A stretch of DNA of 64,000 nt from Taxillus chinensis (GCA_023512835.1 CM042088.1:17412986-17476985); one strand, 5' to 3'. Counted from the first letter of the stretch, positions 46,220 through 57,420 are shown. The notes: a model not told the origin generated them from the sequence alone. Numbers and translations: made by a program.

Positions 46220-46747
46220 TGTCACGCCCCGAATTTCCAACCCGAGGAAACAGGTACGTGACTCCCCATTTATCCACACGGAGGGCAACGGGGTTGGATC
46301 ACTGTATGCCATACAAGCAAAACTAACGATTACAATAAATCAAACAAGCTACATCTTTATTTAATATCAAACACCAAAGGTTCACAAACCAACCAGGTTC
46401 CTTACTACAATTCAATCCCTTAGTACATTTCCCCCCCTTGGGGTTACATAAATTATAAAATTACATTTACTGAAGTGAACAATAAAATGAAGATGGTCTT
46501 CCACCTTGGTGTATCCACCTAACGCCTGTAAGTCCTTGGAAAACAAGCAAACATAGTAAGAGGGGTGAGCAACCACAGCTCAGCAGGGATCAAGTCTCCC
46601 CAACCCTTCCCATGTTCCTAGCGGCTACATGCATGTGCACAGGTGTAGTGACGTGACAATATTAAGAAAAAGAAAATAAAACATTCCACACAAGCGGGCG
46701 TAACCCCAGCCCTAGCCACACTGGCTAACAAACCACAGTCAAGGATT
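46220..46747 (-). mobile_element. Tekay-type LTR fragment with primer site
   Basis: Plus strand TGTCACGCCCCGAATTTCC is the complement of a GGGGCGTGACA LTR end, and ATGATACCA at 46208-46216 is its primer-binding site. The complement of TACTGAGC...GCTCACCCC lies near 46560-46590. Cut at 46748 by LTR-B. Confidence 0.75.
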
Positions 46748-48242
46748 TGATAACGTGCATTTTATGCCGTTATTCTAGTATTTATTTAGGATGTTTAAGA
46801 GCATGATTAGAGCCTTATTGCTTCATATATCATATATATTTGCTCTAACCCCTAGGAAGATGCTATTTGCAAATACATGCGTTTTTAAGCTGTTTTGGCA
46901 GATTTTGGAGCTCACTTTTGACATAGTAGATGGCCTCAAACAATTGGCGTGCAAGAACAAAAGTTGCTTAGAATGATGTCCTCTACCTACCACAGAAATT
47001 TCAGAGCATTTGGAGCTGCACTTGAATTCACCCATTTCACGTGCAAGCCTATTTTTGCTTCTCAGGCCTTTACAGGATGCAAGGAAGCTTGGGGAGAAGT
47101 TTGAGCTGATTTGGAGGTGCACGTGAATCCACCATATCACGTGCAAATTGACGTGCAGAGATATTTTTGGACCGATCCTATCGTTTTTTCATGCTAATCA
47201 TTTGTTACTGAAGGCCCATGTCCAAATTGTGGATGGAAGATAGAGATTTTAATGTTTGGAGTGTCACTTATCAAAACTACGTCGTTTTGATAGTTGGGCT
47301 AGGGTACACACCTCAAGGCCCATCCAACCTCTATAAATACAGCCTCCACGCCCCATGCAACCTATCCTAGACCCCCCTACACGTTTTTAGAGAGAGAGAG
47401 AGGCTTCACGATTTGGAGGTTTCTCCTTGACCTAGGAGAGCAGCTGTCGCGGATTTTGTAGCCTGGATTTGAACCCTTGTTGCGTGCGTGGATTAGAAGA
47501 AGATGTTTAGCTTTACTGCTATGGTTTTGCTTGTAATCATGCGTGAGTGGTTCTTATAATCTAGGGGAGCAATGTAGCCCCCTTGTTGCTTTGCTGTGTT
47601 TATGAATATTGGGTTTGGATGATTGAAGTTTTCCATGTTTTATGAATCTGTTCTTAAGTTCTATCTTTGGATGTACACCTTGGTATTCTTAGCCCTAGTC
47701 TGGGGCGGATTGAGATTCATAACTTATTTGTAATTGGTGTGATCATTATCCTTTTGCAAGTATGATTTATTGGCTTTGAATGTTTGTGTGTTTAGATGAC
47801 CATTCTGGCATACAACTCTTAAAAGGACCTCAATGACCATTTGTTGTCCTTGGCTTATGTTTAGCATGTTTTCAATCAGACAACCCTAATACCATGAACC
47901 AGTAGAGATAACATGGGGAGGTGAAATTGTGACCCTAGATGCTTTAATCCTTGAATCTTAATCCTAAAATCAATTTGCTTTCTTTGTTTATTCAGAAAAC
48001 CAAATAAAAATTAGATCTTCAGTTATAAAAGGATTTCGTTTTTGCCAAGATATTGTTTTAAGCAAGATTAATTTGGTGATTTGAGTTAAAGCTAGATAAC
48101 TTGGTAATCTCTGTGGGATCGACCCCTTTCTTGTCGCTATTCTATTTAGCATTAGTTAAGGGAATTAATATTTTGAGAAGGGATTTAAACGATAGTAGCT
48201 TAACCCTCACTTGGGTTTCGCTCACGAATTACCCATTCGTCA
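46748..48242 (+). repeat. Full-length LTR-B (1,495 bases)
   Basis: TGATAACGTGCATTTTATGCC to ACCCATTCGTCA. TATA box CTATAAATA near 47330, (GA)n near 47390, palindromic AAAACTACGTCGTTTT near 47272-47292, GTGGGATCGACCCC near 48113-48126. Confidence 0.8.
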
Positions 48243-48247
48243 CCTAG

Positions 48248-49721
48248 TTGTTGAGTAGTGGGGGGTACGATTGAGGTGCGGCGTGTTTGCAGTGACCGTG
48301 TGTTAACCATAGGAAGTGTGGAGCTGAGCTTCGACCTGCATGTATTGCCCTTGCGTGCTTTTGACCTGATCTTGGGTATGGATTGGCTTATGGCTTTCCA
48401 GGCCAAGATAGACTGTTATTGGCGCCGTGTATCCTTCGTTACACCTGCAGGGATCTCTTGCACCCTGCAGGGGGAGTGGGACTGTGAGGCGAGTCGGGCG
48501 GGGCCAGTGTTGGACCAGTGGGGTGCCATTACCCACAGGTTGGCAGCCTTGACCTTTGCTGAGGAAGGGAAGGTGGAAAAGAGAGTGTGGCCAGCAGTTG
48601 TTGACCAATTTCAGGATGTCTTCCCTGACCAGTTGAGGAGTTTACCTCCTAAGAGGAGTGTAAAGTTCACCATTGAGTTGGTACCAGGGACTGGTCCAAT
48701 CTCCCAAGTAGCATATTGTATGGGGCCAGCCGAGCTGAGGGAGCTTCAACGGCAGATAGAGGAGTTGGTGGACCAGGGGTATATCAGACCGAGTACCTCA
48801 CCTTGGGGTGCTCCGGTGCTCTTTGCAAAGGAGGCAGATGGCACGCTATGCCTTTGCATCGACTATAGGAAGTTGAATTCGGTGACTGTGAAGAACAAGT
48901 ATCCGTTGCCTCGGATCGATGACCTGTTTGACCAGTTGAGTGGAGCCCGGTGGTTTTCCAAAATAGATCTACGGTCGGGGTATCATCAGTTGAGGGTTAG
49001 GGAGGAGGACATCCCTAAGACTGCTTTTCGGTGCAGGTATGGGCACTATGAGTGGGTAGTGATGCCGTTCGGGCTCACTAATGCACCAGCAGTGTTCATG
49101 CATTTGATGAACTAGGTCTTTGCTCCATATTTGGATTCCTTTGTTGTGGTGTTTATAGACGATATATTGGTATATTCCAAGACGGAGAGGGAGCATGTGG
49201 AGCATTTGGCAACAGTGTTGCAATCCTTGAGGGATTAACGGTTGTTTGCTAAGTTTAGCAAATGCGAGTTTTGGATGCAGGAGGTCCATTTTCTTGGCCA
49301 CGTAGTGTCAGCTGAAGGGGTTAGAGTGGACCCAACCAAGATTGAGGCGGTGTCATCATGGGAGAGGCCAACCAATGTTTTCGAGATTTGTAGTTTTCTT
49401 GGCTTGGAAGGCAATTACCGTTGTTTTGTAGAGGGATTCTCCCGCTTGGCAGTGCCTATGATGGCGTTGACTCGGAAGGGAGTGAAGTTTGAGTGGACTG
49501 ACAAGTTTCAGCAGGCGTTTGAGGCTCTCAAAACCCGTTTGACCACTGCACCGGTGTTGAGGTTACCTCGGGAGGATATCCCATATGAGGTATACTGTGA
49601 TGCGTCCAGGGTTGGTTTGAGGTGTGTGCTTACGCAGGAACACAGTGTGGTAGCTTATGGGTCGAGGCAGCTGAAGCCTCATGAGCAGAATTACCCTACC
49701 CATGATCTTGAGCTGGCAGCT
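48248..49721 (+). pseudogene. G1 pol: end of protease, reverse transcriptase, RNase H start
   Basis: [11 protein letters not shown] closes the protease domain. RT motifs follow: [61 protein letters not shown] and the catalytic FIDD ([12 protein letters not shown]), then RNase H with [13 protein letters not shown] and HDLELAA. Stops TAG at 49113 and TAA at 49236 break one otherwise continuous frame. Solo LTR-B interrupts RNase H at 49722. Confidence 0.93.
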
Positions 49722-50855
49722 TGACCCGTATAAATTATATCTATAGGTTTTGCAGCAAGTGCACCGGTCAAGTAATAAAATGGAGTATTAAGACTCTGGT
49801 TGTCGAACCCATAGGGAGGTAGCTAATGCTATTAAGCAGCAAGCACTAAGCTATCAAGTTGATTTTATGTCTGGACAATTGATTTTTGTTGTACAAATAG
49901 TTTGAACGAAAAATGATTAAATCCGAATGTTGGCAAGCTATTGGTATAGAAATTTCAGTGATTAAGGATCTAGGGTCACAATGTTTACCACCCAATCAAT
50001 TGTAATAGTCTGGTTATGGCTCTTTTAATAGTCTGGTTATGATTACAGTACCAGGACAATAAAGGAAGACCCCAAGATGAACCAGGACTCCAGCCTCCAA
50101 AGACTCCGGCGTCTGCTGCCCAAAATCACTCCTTGCCAAGGACAATCCGATATTTTAGCAACGGCTACAGCTCTTTTTAGAACTTAGATCAGATTCTCCC
50201 ACTCAGGATGATTTACAATGCCTCCAAAGACCCCTATTTATAGGATTTAGTGGGCCAAATTAGGGTTACAAAAGGTGTGCCCTAATTATAAATGTGGTCG
50301 CAGCCAAAACGACGTCGTTTTGGTAAGTGACACTATTCGACGTTCTAGGCGCAATAAAACTCAAACTACACCAAATTTGACCCCAGTTCTTTAGAGGAAA
50401 ATGATTAAAACAACAAAACACATCATTTGGAGCTCAAAAATGCCTGCACGCGAGAATGAACGTGAGAAGACCCTTTTCACGTGTAGCTCCAATTCGACTC
50501 AAATTTGCTCCAAAGCTTCCTCTTGAGTTGTAGAAGGCATCCATGCAATAAAATCCTTGCACGTGAGAATGCACGCGAGAAAGCCTTTTCACGTGCACCT
50601 TGATTTTGCCTTCATTTTGTTTCCATCTTCTTCCTATAGCTTCCTCTTGAGTGTATGGAGTGATCTAGCCAAAGTGTGTGGGAAAAGGTTGCTCCAAAAC
50701 CTGCCAAAAACACTCAAAAAGTACCACTATACACCAAACAGGGTCTTCCTAGGGGTTAGAGCAAATATGTGTAAAATATCATGCAAATAGGTACAAAACA
50801 TACGCTAAAACACCCTATATAAGGTCTAGGATAACGGCATAAATGTACGTTATCA
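49722..50855 (-). mobile_element. Solo LTR-B in G1 RNase H
   Basis: Plus strand runs TGACCCGTATAAATTATATC to GTACGTTATCA, the complement of an LTR-B copy. It is flanked by CAGCT (49717-49721) and CGGCT (50856-50860), a 5-base duplication with one mismatch; removing it rejoins HDLELAA to VIFALKSWQHYLL. Contains the palindromic CCAAAACGACGTCGTTTTGG at about 50299-50318 and several CACGTG/CACGCG boxes. Confidence 0.88.
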
Positions 50856-50860
50856 CGGCT

Positions 50861-52627
50861 GTCATCTTTGCCTTGAAGAGTTGGCAACATTACCTTTTGG
50901 GGGAGAAGTTCGTAGTGTTTTCTGATCGCAAGAGCCTTCAGTACATCTTTACTCAGAAGGACTTGAATTTGAGGCAGAGGAGATGGGTGGAGTATTTGCA
51001 GACCTTTGACTTTAGTCTTGCCTATACCCCGGGCAAGGGTAATGTTGTGGCTGACGCGTTGAGCAGAAAAGGGAAAGCTGAGGTGGTCGTGAGAGAGTGG
51101 AAGGCGATGGAGCGATTGGCGTTGTTGCGGCACTGGGCTCGTTGTTCGTGATGGTGGGACAGTCTTGAGTCCTTTGGTGGTTGTGCCTGAGTTGTACCAG
51201 CGCGTCCGGGAGGGACAGTTGGGTGACATTGAGTGTGAGGTTGTTCGTGCCCGTATTGAGGCTAGTGAGCTATCTGAGGACTAGACAGAGGGTCCTGAGC
51301 ATGAGTTGTCTTTTCAGGGGCGGTTAGTAGTGGCTTCTTCTCTCAGGGATGAGTTGATGAGGGAGTTTCACTAGTCTAGAGTTGCTGTGCATCCAGGTGG
51401 TACGAAGATGTACCATACGCTTCGGGGACATTTTTGGTGGCCTGGGATGAAACGCGATGTGGCTGCCTTTGTTTCGCGGTGCCTCACGTGTCAGCAGGTG
51501 AAGGTTGAGCATCAGCGGCCGGCGGACATGTTACAGCCATTGCCCATAACGGAGTGGAAGTGGGACCACATAGCGATGGATTTTGTGACGGGTTTTCCAC
51601 CCACCACAGGGAGGAAAGATATGATTTGGGTGATTGTGGATCGACTCACAAAGTCGGCCCATTTCCTGGCTGTTCGCGAGCGGGACTCTATTGGGACCTT
51701 GAGTCATCTATACATGAACGAGATTGTGAGACTGCATGGAGTACCATCATCGGTTGTCTCTGACCGGGATTCGAGGTTCACTTCCCGTTTTTGGGCATGT
51801 TTGTAGGAGGCTATGGGGACCAAACTTCACTTGAGTACAGCCTTTCATCCTGAGACTGACGGCCAAACAGAGAGGACGAATCAGACTTTGGAGGACATGT
51901 TACGGGCCTGTGTTTTAGATTTTGGGGGTTCGTGGGCAACTCACCTTCCTTTGGTGGAGTTTGCCTACAACAACAGTTATCAGGCATCCATTGGGATGGC
52001 TCCTTTTGAGGCGTTGTATGGGCAGCCGTGTCGATCACCTTTATGTTGGACCGAGGTGGGGGAGACAGCTCTCTTGGGACCGTAGTTGGTTCAAGAGGCT
52101 ACCGAGAAGGTTAAGTTGATTCGTCAACGGTTGTTATCAGCTCAGAGTCGGCAGAAATCTTACGCGGATCAGCGGCGGCGACCTTTGGAGTTTTCTGTGG
52201 GCAATCATGTGTTTCTCCGTGTCTCTCCACAACGTGGACATCGGCGCTTTGGGAGAGGTTCCAAACTCTCTCCCCGGTTCATTGGTCCATTTGAGGTTAT
52301 AGCTCGTGTGGGGCCTGTAGCTTACCGGTTAGCATTGCCACCGCGATTGAGTCGGGTGCACAATGTGTTCCACGTGTCCCAGTTGAGGAAGTATCATCCT
52401 GACCCCACTCATGTGATCGATTGGGGGACATTGGACATTGAGGATGACATGTCCGTTGTTGAGGCCCTATCTGAATCCTCGATCGGCGGGAGAAGCTTTT
52501 GCGTGGTCGTGCTATTGCTTTGGTTCGCGTGCTGTGGCAGCACCGTGGCATTGAGGAGGAGACATGGGAACGTGAGTCCATGATGCGTGAGCAGCACCCA
52601 GAGTTATTCGAGGACGAACAATCTTAA
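50861..52627 (+). pseudogene. G1 pol: RNase H end, integrase, chromodomain
   Basis: SDRKSLQYIFTQKDLNLRQRRW and KGNVVADALSR finish RNase H. A frameshift near 51130-51150 precedes the integrase: [11 protein letters not shown]...CLTCQQVK (zinc-binding), [23 protein letters not shown] and [16 protein letters not shown] (D, D, E). [19 protein letters not shown] and [15 protein letters not shown] follow. After another frameshift near 52480 the C-terminal chromodomain segment [19 protein letters not shown] and the LFEDEQS tail end at about 52626. TAG stops at 51282, 51372, 51804 and 52083. Chromodomains steer integration to heterochromatin. Confidence 0.92.
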
Positions 52628-52874
52628 GGGGGGGAGGTGGCTGTAGTGATGTGTTTTCTTGTGGTTCATGCTTTGGTTTATTTGTATTTCTACTTGTAAA
52701 CTGGTATTTTTATTGAGATATGTTTTGAGATTGCAAAATGTGTTTGAGATGTCCTGTTATGTTGTGAGATCCATCTGGGCGTTGTGACTCGTTGTCTTGC
52801 AAATGGGCCGCATGTGTTTGTTTTCCTTGCATGTTGTTTCTTTTCGAGGACGAAAAGTCTTGAGGGGGAAAGGA
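52628..52874 (+). other. G1 3' untranslated region with two polypurine tracts
   Basis: GGGGGGGAGG follows the polyprotein stop (52628-52638) and GAGGGGGAAAGGA (52862-52874) directly precedes the 3' LTR. Confidence 0.75.
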
Positions 52875-53174
52875 TGTAATGATGCGTGTTTTGCGGCATG
52901 TAAGAAGTTAACCACAGATGCCTTGTGAGTGGAAATTGTTGGGTTTTAGGGAGTTTCCTTCCCACACACTTTAGCTACACCTTGAATGTTGATGCACAAG
53001 TTTGAGGTAAGAGATGAGCCCAAGAGGGGACTTTTGGGAGGTGCACGTGACAAGTGATAATGTGCATTTATGCCTTAAGAAGATGCTATTTGCATATACA
53101 GGCGCTTTTAGGCTATTTTGTCAGGTTTTGGAGATTTATTTTGATCAAGTAGATGGCCTCAAATTAATTGGCGT
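52875..53174 (+). repeat. 3' LTR of G1, truncated
   Basis: The first 300 bases match the 5' LTR (TGTAATGATGCGTGTTTTGC), up to AAATTAATTGGC; then a different LTR starts. Confidence 0.88.
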
Positions 53175-53763
53175 TGTTGGAAATATAGGATTTGATGAAG
53201 CTGCCACAAATAGTCTAAGTCCGGAGACTCGAAGAATCGACGGTCGTAGGGTTGGAGAGTCGAAGTTCGTAGAAGTGAAACTGTCATAGGACGTATTGGC
53301 AAGAGACTCGTAGAGTCGTAGAGTCTGGAGACTCAAGGCGAAATAGTGACAGAATATTGCGACTCGTAGACCCAGGATCGAAGGTCGTAGAGTCATGGTA
53401 CGGAAAAGAAAGTGTTACTGTAAGCATCAACGAAATTTGGAGACTCGTAGAGTCGAAGCAATGTTAAGAACAGTAACCAACGCTAAATGACTCGTAGACT
53501 CGTAGACTCGTAGAGTCCCCACAAACACTTCAACTAACAGATCTTTCAATTGCCACTTAACTCGAACACTCGTAGAGTCGTAGGGTTGAAACCTTCGAAC
53601 ACTGTTAAGAAAATAGGACTTCCAGACTCGTAAATCGGAAGTCATAAAGTCCAAGCCGTTGAATACGGTTAAGAAAACTGGACTGGTAGACTCGTAGGTT
53701 GATGGCCGAAGAATCGACGCTGTAAAGACTGGCAAACAAATGAAACTGTAACTCAAGAGTCGT
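53175..53763 (+). mobile_element. Copia-type LTR fragment (LTR-F)
   Basis: Starts TGTTGGAAATATAGG inside the G1 3' LTR and is packed with GACTCGTAGAGTC words, a style shared with LTR-E. It is cut by the TRIM array; no far end or duplication is visible. Confidence 0.55.
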
Positions 53764-54528
53764 AGAATTTTGTCCGCTTTGGCCAACCAGTCTTGGGCCT
53801 CGCCCTCATGGCCTGCTCCACACGGTTTTGTCTTTGGGCCTCGCCCAAAACGCGTCCCTATGAGGTGAGGTATCCGTCCCCTCCTATAAGGTGGACTTTG
53901 TTCTCCTCACCAAGCAATGTGGGACTAACACCCACTCATGGGTCGTTACAATCCACCCCCCTTAGGAGGCCCACGTCCCCGTGGGACCATGACATACCGC
54001 TCCGGGTCTGGCTCTGATACCATCCGAGATAGCCCAGCCCATACCCGTCACAAGAATTTTGTCCGCTTTGGCCAACCAGTCTTGGGCCTCGCCCTCATGG
54101 CCTGCTCCACACGATTTTATCTTTGGGCCTCGCCCAAAACGCATCCCTGTGAGGTGAGGTATCCGTCCCCTCCTATAAGGCGGACTTTGTTCTCCTCACC
54201 AAGCAATGTGGGACTAACACCCACTCATGCGTCGTTACAATCCACCCCCCTTAGGAGGCCCACGTCCCCGTGGGACCATGACATACCGCTCCGGGTCTGG
54301 CTCTGATACCATCCGAGATAGCCCAGCCCATACCCGTCACAAGAATTTTGTCCGCTTTGGCCAACCAATCTTGGGCCTCGCCCTCATGGCCTGCTCCACA
54401 CGGTTTTGTCTTTGAGCCTCGCCCAAAATGCGTCCCTGTGAGGTGAGGTATCCGTCCCCTCCTATAAGGCGAACTTTGTTCTCCTCACCAAGCAATGTGG
54501 GACTAACACCCACTCATGGGTCGTTACA
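53764..54528 (-). mobile_element. Tandem TRIM array (LTR-internal-LTR-internal-LTR)
   Basis: Minus-strand LTRs at 53764-53950 (truncated), 54023-54239 and 54312-54528 (217 bases each) alternate with two ~72-base internal segments. On the minus strand each LTR starts TGTAACGACC and each internal segment starts with the primer site TGGTATCAGAGCC and ends with the polypurine CCTAAGGGGGGTGGA. This is the organisation of a terminal-repeat retrotransposon in miniature, tandemly joined through shared LTRs. No coding capacity. Confidence 0.88.
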
Positions 54529-54612
54529 CCTAATGTGGGGAGGATGTAAAGACCCGTACCTGTGTGTGATTTGGAATTAACCCCTGAACAGAATGAGGAA
54601 TTCATTCGGTAG
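54529..54612 (+). mobile_element. Short Tekay-type LTR start fragment
   Basis: GTGGGGAGGATG precedes TGTAAAGACCCGTACC at 54545, a polypurine tract and LTR start; G2 begins 68 bases later. Confidence 0.55.
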
Positions 54613-55176
54613 TGTAAGGACCCGTACCTCGAGTTAGTCACAATTTTGCCTTCTGAGTAGTTTTTCTAGATTTTGACCTAGTGAATGGGCTCAAATGAAT
54701 TCACGTGCAAAAGGAAAGATGCTTAGAATGATGTCCTCTATCTACCGCAGAAGTTTCAGGCCAAACGGACGTGTATGTGAGGTGCACGTGAAATGGGTCC
54801 ATTTCACGTGCAAGTGTGGTTGTCTTCTACATGATGTAAGGAGGCTAGGGGTGAAGTTTGAGCGCATTTGGAGTGCATTTGGAGTTGCACGTGAATTGGG
54901 GAATTCACGTTCAAATTGGCGTGCAGCCATATTTTTGCATGGTTCCCTTGGTTTTGACATTCTAATGATCTTTCTCCAAAGGACCATGCTGAAATTCTGA
55001 GTATTTTGGCCTATATGGGTGCGGCAAGGTGCTAACTTGTGTGATTAAAACTACGTCGTTTTGATCCTGGGTTTACTTAATCAAAACTACGTCGTTTTAA
55101 TGTGGGTAGTGTCTATATAATGAGGGCTTGAGTTTGAGTTTAGGGTTCTTGCGTTCTTCTTTGCTGCAGCTGCTGC

Positions 55177-55208
<32 letters not shown>

Positions 55209-56375
55209 CTCCGGGTAGTTGCCGTGGTGGTTCGCGTCGTTGGAAGGTGTCTAGCGTGGAGGTTGGGACAAAAGTCTGAGGTAGGGGTTCTGTTCTTCCT
55301 AAATCCTCCTCCGTCCTAGGGTTCTAGGGCAGATTATGAATTATACCTGTTTATATATATATGTAATCCATATAGGTGTGATCTCCTATATGGATGTCGG
55401 CCTTCAATGGCAGTTTTTGATGTATTCTGGTGTTGGATGGTGTGCATATTAAGTGTTCGATAAAATGCCTGTGTGGATATGTCTGTGTGAATATGCCTAG
55501 TATGTGTTTGATAATATGCCTGTGTAGCTGGGTTTGTGGGTTTGTGAATGTATGCATGTTAAGCGTGTGGTAAAATACCTATGAGACTCTGTATGTCAAG
55601 TGTTTGATTTTATGCCTGATGGGCTGTGCGAACTATGTGCTTGGTTTAATGCCTGTGTGACCTTGTATGCTGTGCTTGTGGAACCCGGTGGCTGTGGAAG
55701 CCCGGGACTGGAAATGTTAGCCCGTGTGGCTAAGCCTATATGGCCGTGGATATGTTAGCCCGTGTGGCTAAGCCTATATGGCCGTGGATATGTTAGCCCG
55801 TGTGGCTAAGCCTATATGGTCGTGGATATGTTAGCCTATGTGGCTAAGCCTGAGTGGCTGTGGATATGTTAGCCTATATGGCTAAGCCTGTATGGCTGTG
55901 GATATGTGTGTGCCATGTGAATGTGGAATACAACTTGTTTACATTTTATTTTCACTACACTGCACCTGTACACACTCATGTAGACGCTAGGAGCATGGGA
56001 TGGGTTGGGGAGACATGATCCCTACTGAGCTGTGGTCGCTCACCCCTCCCTCTATGTTATGTTTTCTTTCAGGAACATACAGGCGTTAGGAGGGACCCCA
56101 AGGTGGAAGACCTTTTTTACTTTACTGTCTACCATTTATGTTAGTTTTATGGGAATTGATGTAACCCCAGGGGGGGATGGATTGAAAAGAAGATTTTGTT
56201 GTAATAAAGATTGGTTTGGATTGTGGATTGCTTTTATGAACTTTACTTTCCTGAATGTGTTGTGGATGTTTAAAATGTTATATTCGGGGTTTGCACCCTA
56301 ACCCCTTTGCCCTCCGTGTGGGTACAAGGGGAGTCATGTACCGGTTTCCTCGGGTTGGAAATCCGGGGCGTGACA
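54613..56375 (+). repeat. 5' LTR of G2
   Basis: TGTAAGGACCCGTACCTCG to GGGGCGTGACA. Paired CACGTG boxes at 54781-54811 form a perfect 14-base inverted repeat with a 2-base centre; two AAAACTACGTCGTTTT elements near 55046 and 55082; TATA box CTATATAATG near 55110; (GA)n at 55178-55204; five 38-base repeats at about 55710-55905. Confidence 0.92.
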
Positions 56376-56378
56376 ATG

Positions 56379-56390
56379 TGGTATCAGAGC
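56379..56390 (+). promoter_or_regulatory. Primer-binding site of G2 (initiator tRNA-Met)
   Basis: TGGTATCAGAGC, perfect match, three bases after the LTR. Confidence 0.9.
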
Positions 56391-57055
56391 ATGGTCTAGT
56401 TGGCCTAGGGTAGTGGGCGGATCTGGTTATCTTGAGTCCTTTGGAGGAACCTGGAGGGACGTGCCTGATCAACACGGTCCTCTTTGAGCCTCTACGGTGT
56501 ACTTGGGGTAGGCCAGACCTGAGGTAGGATTTGCATACATTGGCATTAGGGCACTAGTTGCATATGTTGTTCATCTGTGATTGTGATAAAACTGTGATGA
56601 AGCTGTATATGTGGTAGGAAAGCATGAATAACGTGATAAAGTGTTAATCTGTGTAACTCTGATCTTTTGTGGTAATTTGAACATGAAAGCATGGAAAAGA
56701 AATTGCGGAATTGAAACTGTGTGCTTGGAAACTTGTGGCTTGTGAACTGTTAACAAAATAAAATAAAATAATAATAATAAATAAATAAGTAAATAAATAA
56801 ATACATTAAATTAAATATGTAATAATGTTGGTGTTCTGTGAATGATTGAGCATGTGATTTGTTTGGTATGGTGTGCAATAAACGAGATTATGAGCAATGC
56901 GATGGAGTGTAAATTTGTATAGTCTGTGAAATGTGAACCTATGGACTTGTGTGGTAATAATGCGTGTTATAGCTTAAGCTGCTTAGTCGGTAGTGGTCTC
57001 GCGATTGTTGAGATCATTTAGTGTTAATCTGGAGCGTTACCTTTTCGCTTAACCA

Positions 57056-57420
57056 ATGTTTCTAGAAACTATAAGCCGTGCGACTATTGAGGTAACAGAG
57101 GAGGCCGCGACCCAGGTTGGGCAAGTGAGAGAGCTGCAGGCTGAAGGTGATAGACTAATCACGGTAGAGGTTGGCGTCTTGAGCTCGATTATTCCAGAGG
57201 TGAGGAATGCGATTCGACAACTGATCAGGAGCGAGGTACGCCGAGAGCTGTCAGCCCTCAACACTCCCGTTTGAGTCCTGTTTCTCAAAAGATTGCGCTT
57301 GTTGTGGACAACCGGGGCACTGGAACAGAGAGTGCGCCAAGAAGTAGTACCGGTGTTACCTCTGTGGAAAAGTAGGACGTCTTCGTACAGTCTGTTTTAG
57401 TAGGACCGGGAGTGATGCTA
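57056..57420 (+). pseudogene. G2 gag remnant with two zinc knuckles
   Basis: A 72-codon frame (57056-57274, MFLETISRATIEVTEEAATQ) is followed, in another frame, by CACCGQPGHWNREC (57294-57335) and CYLCGKVGRLRTVC (57354-57395), a pair of CCHC knuckles in which the second His is Arg. A TAG separates them. The bulk of the Gag core between the frames is missing. Confidence 0.75.

Larger units (their letters stand above)
44550..48242 (+). mobile_element. Composite LTR-B insertion with an internal inverted repeat
   Basis: Parts in order: truncated LTR-B plus strand (44550-45291), truncated LTR-B minus strand (45292-46093), about 125 bases of LTR-B-type internal 3' end (complement of GAGGACAAGCAATGGTTCAA and AGTGTGATG), a minus-strand Tekay-type primer site and LTR end (46208-46747), and a full-length LTR-B plus strand (46748-48242). 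The outer ends TGATAACG and CGTCA are flanked by CCTAG. The GAGGACAAGCAA/AGTGTG tail and GTGGGATCGACCCC motif suggest a Tat/Athila-like gypsy origin for LTR-B. No ORF in it is convincing. Confidence 0.8.
27625..53174 (+). mobile_element. Tekay-clade Ty3/gypsy chromovirus G1, split by three later insertions
   Basis: Order on the plus strand: 5' LTR (27625-29589), primer site, leader, gag (43004-44206), protease (to 44549), RT/RNase H (48248-49721), RNase H end/integrase/chromodomain (50861-52627), polypurine tract (52863-52874), 3' LTR start (52875). Insertions inside it are S2 (29904-42806), the LTR-B composite (44550-48242) and a solo LTR-B (49722-50855). The 3' LTR keeps only its first 300 bases before another LTR begins at 53175. 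The C-terminal chromodomain-like segment and LTR type place it in the Tekay/Del group. Nine in-frame stops are seen, eight of them TAG. Confidence 0.9.

Noticed and set aside
53793..54415. Repeated ORFs in the TRIM array
   Set aside because: The same peptide repeats with the array; TRIM elements are non-coding.
54695..55000. 101-codon ORF present in both G2 LTRs
   Set aside because: It lies in U3 and is duplicated only because the LTR is; no domain and an antisense ORF overlaps.
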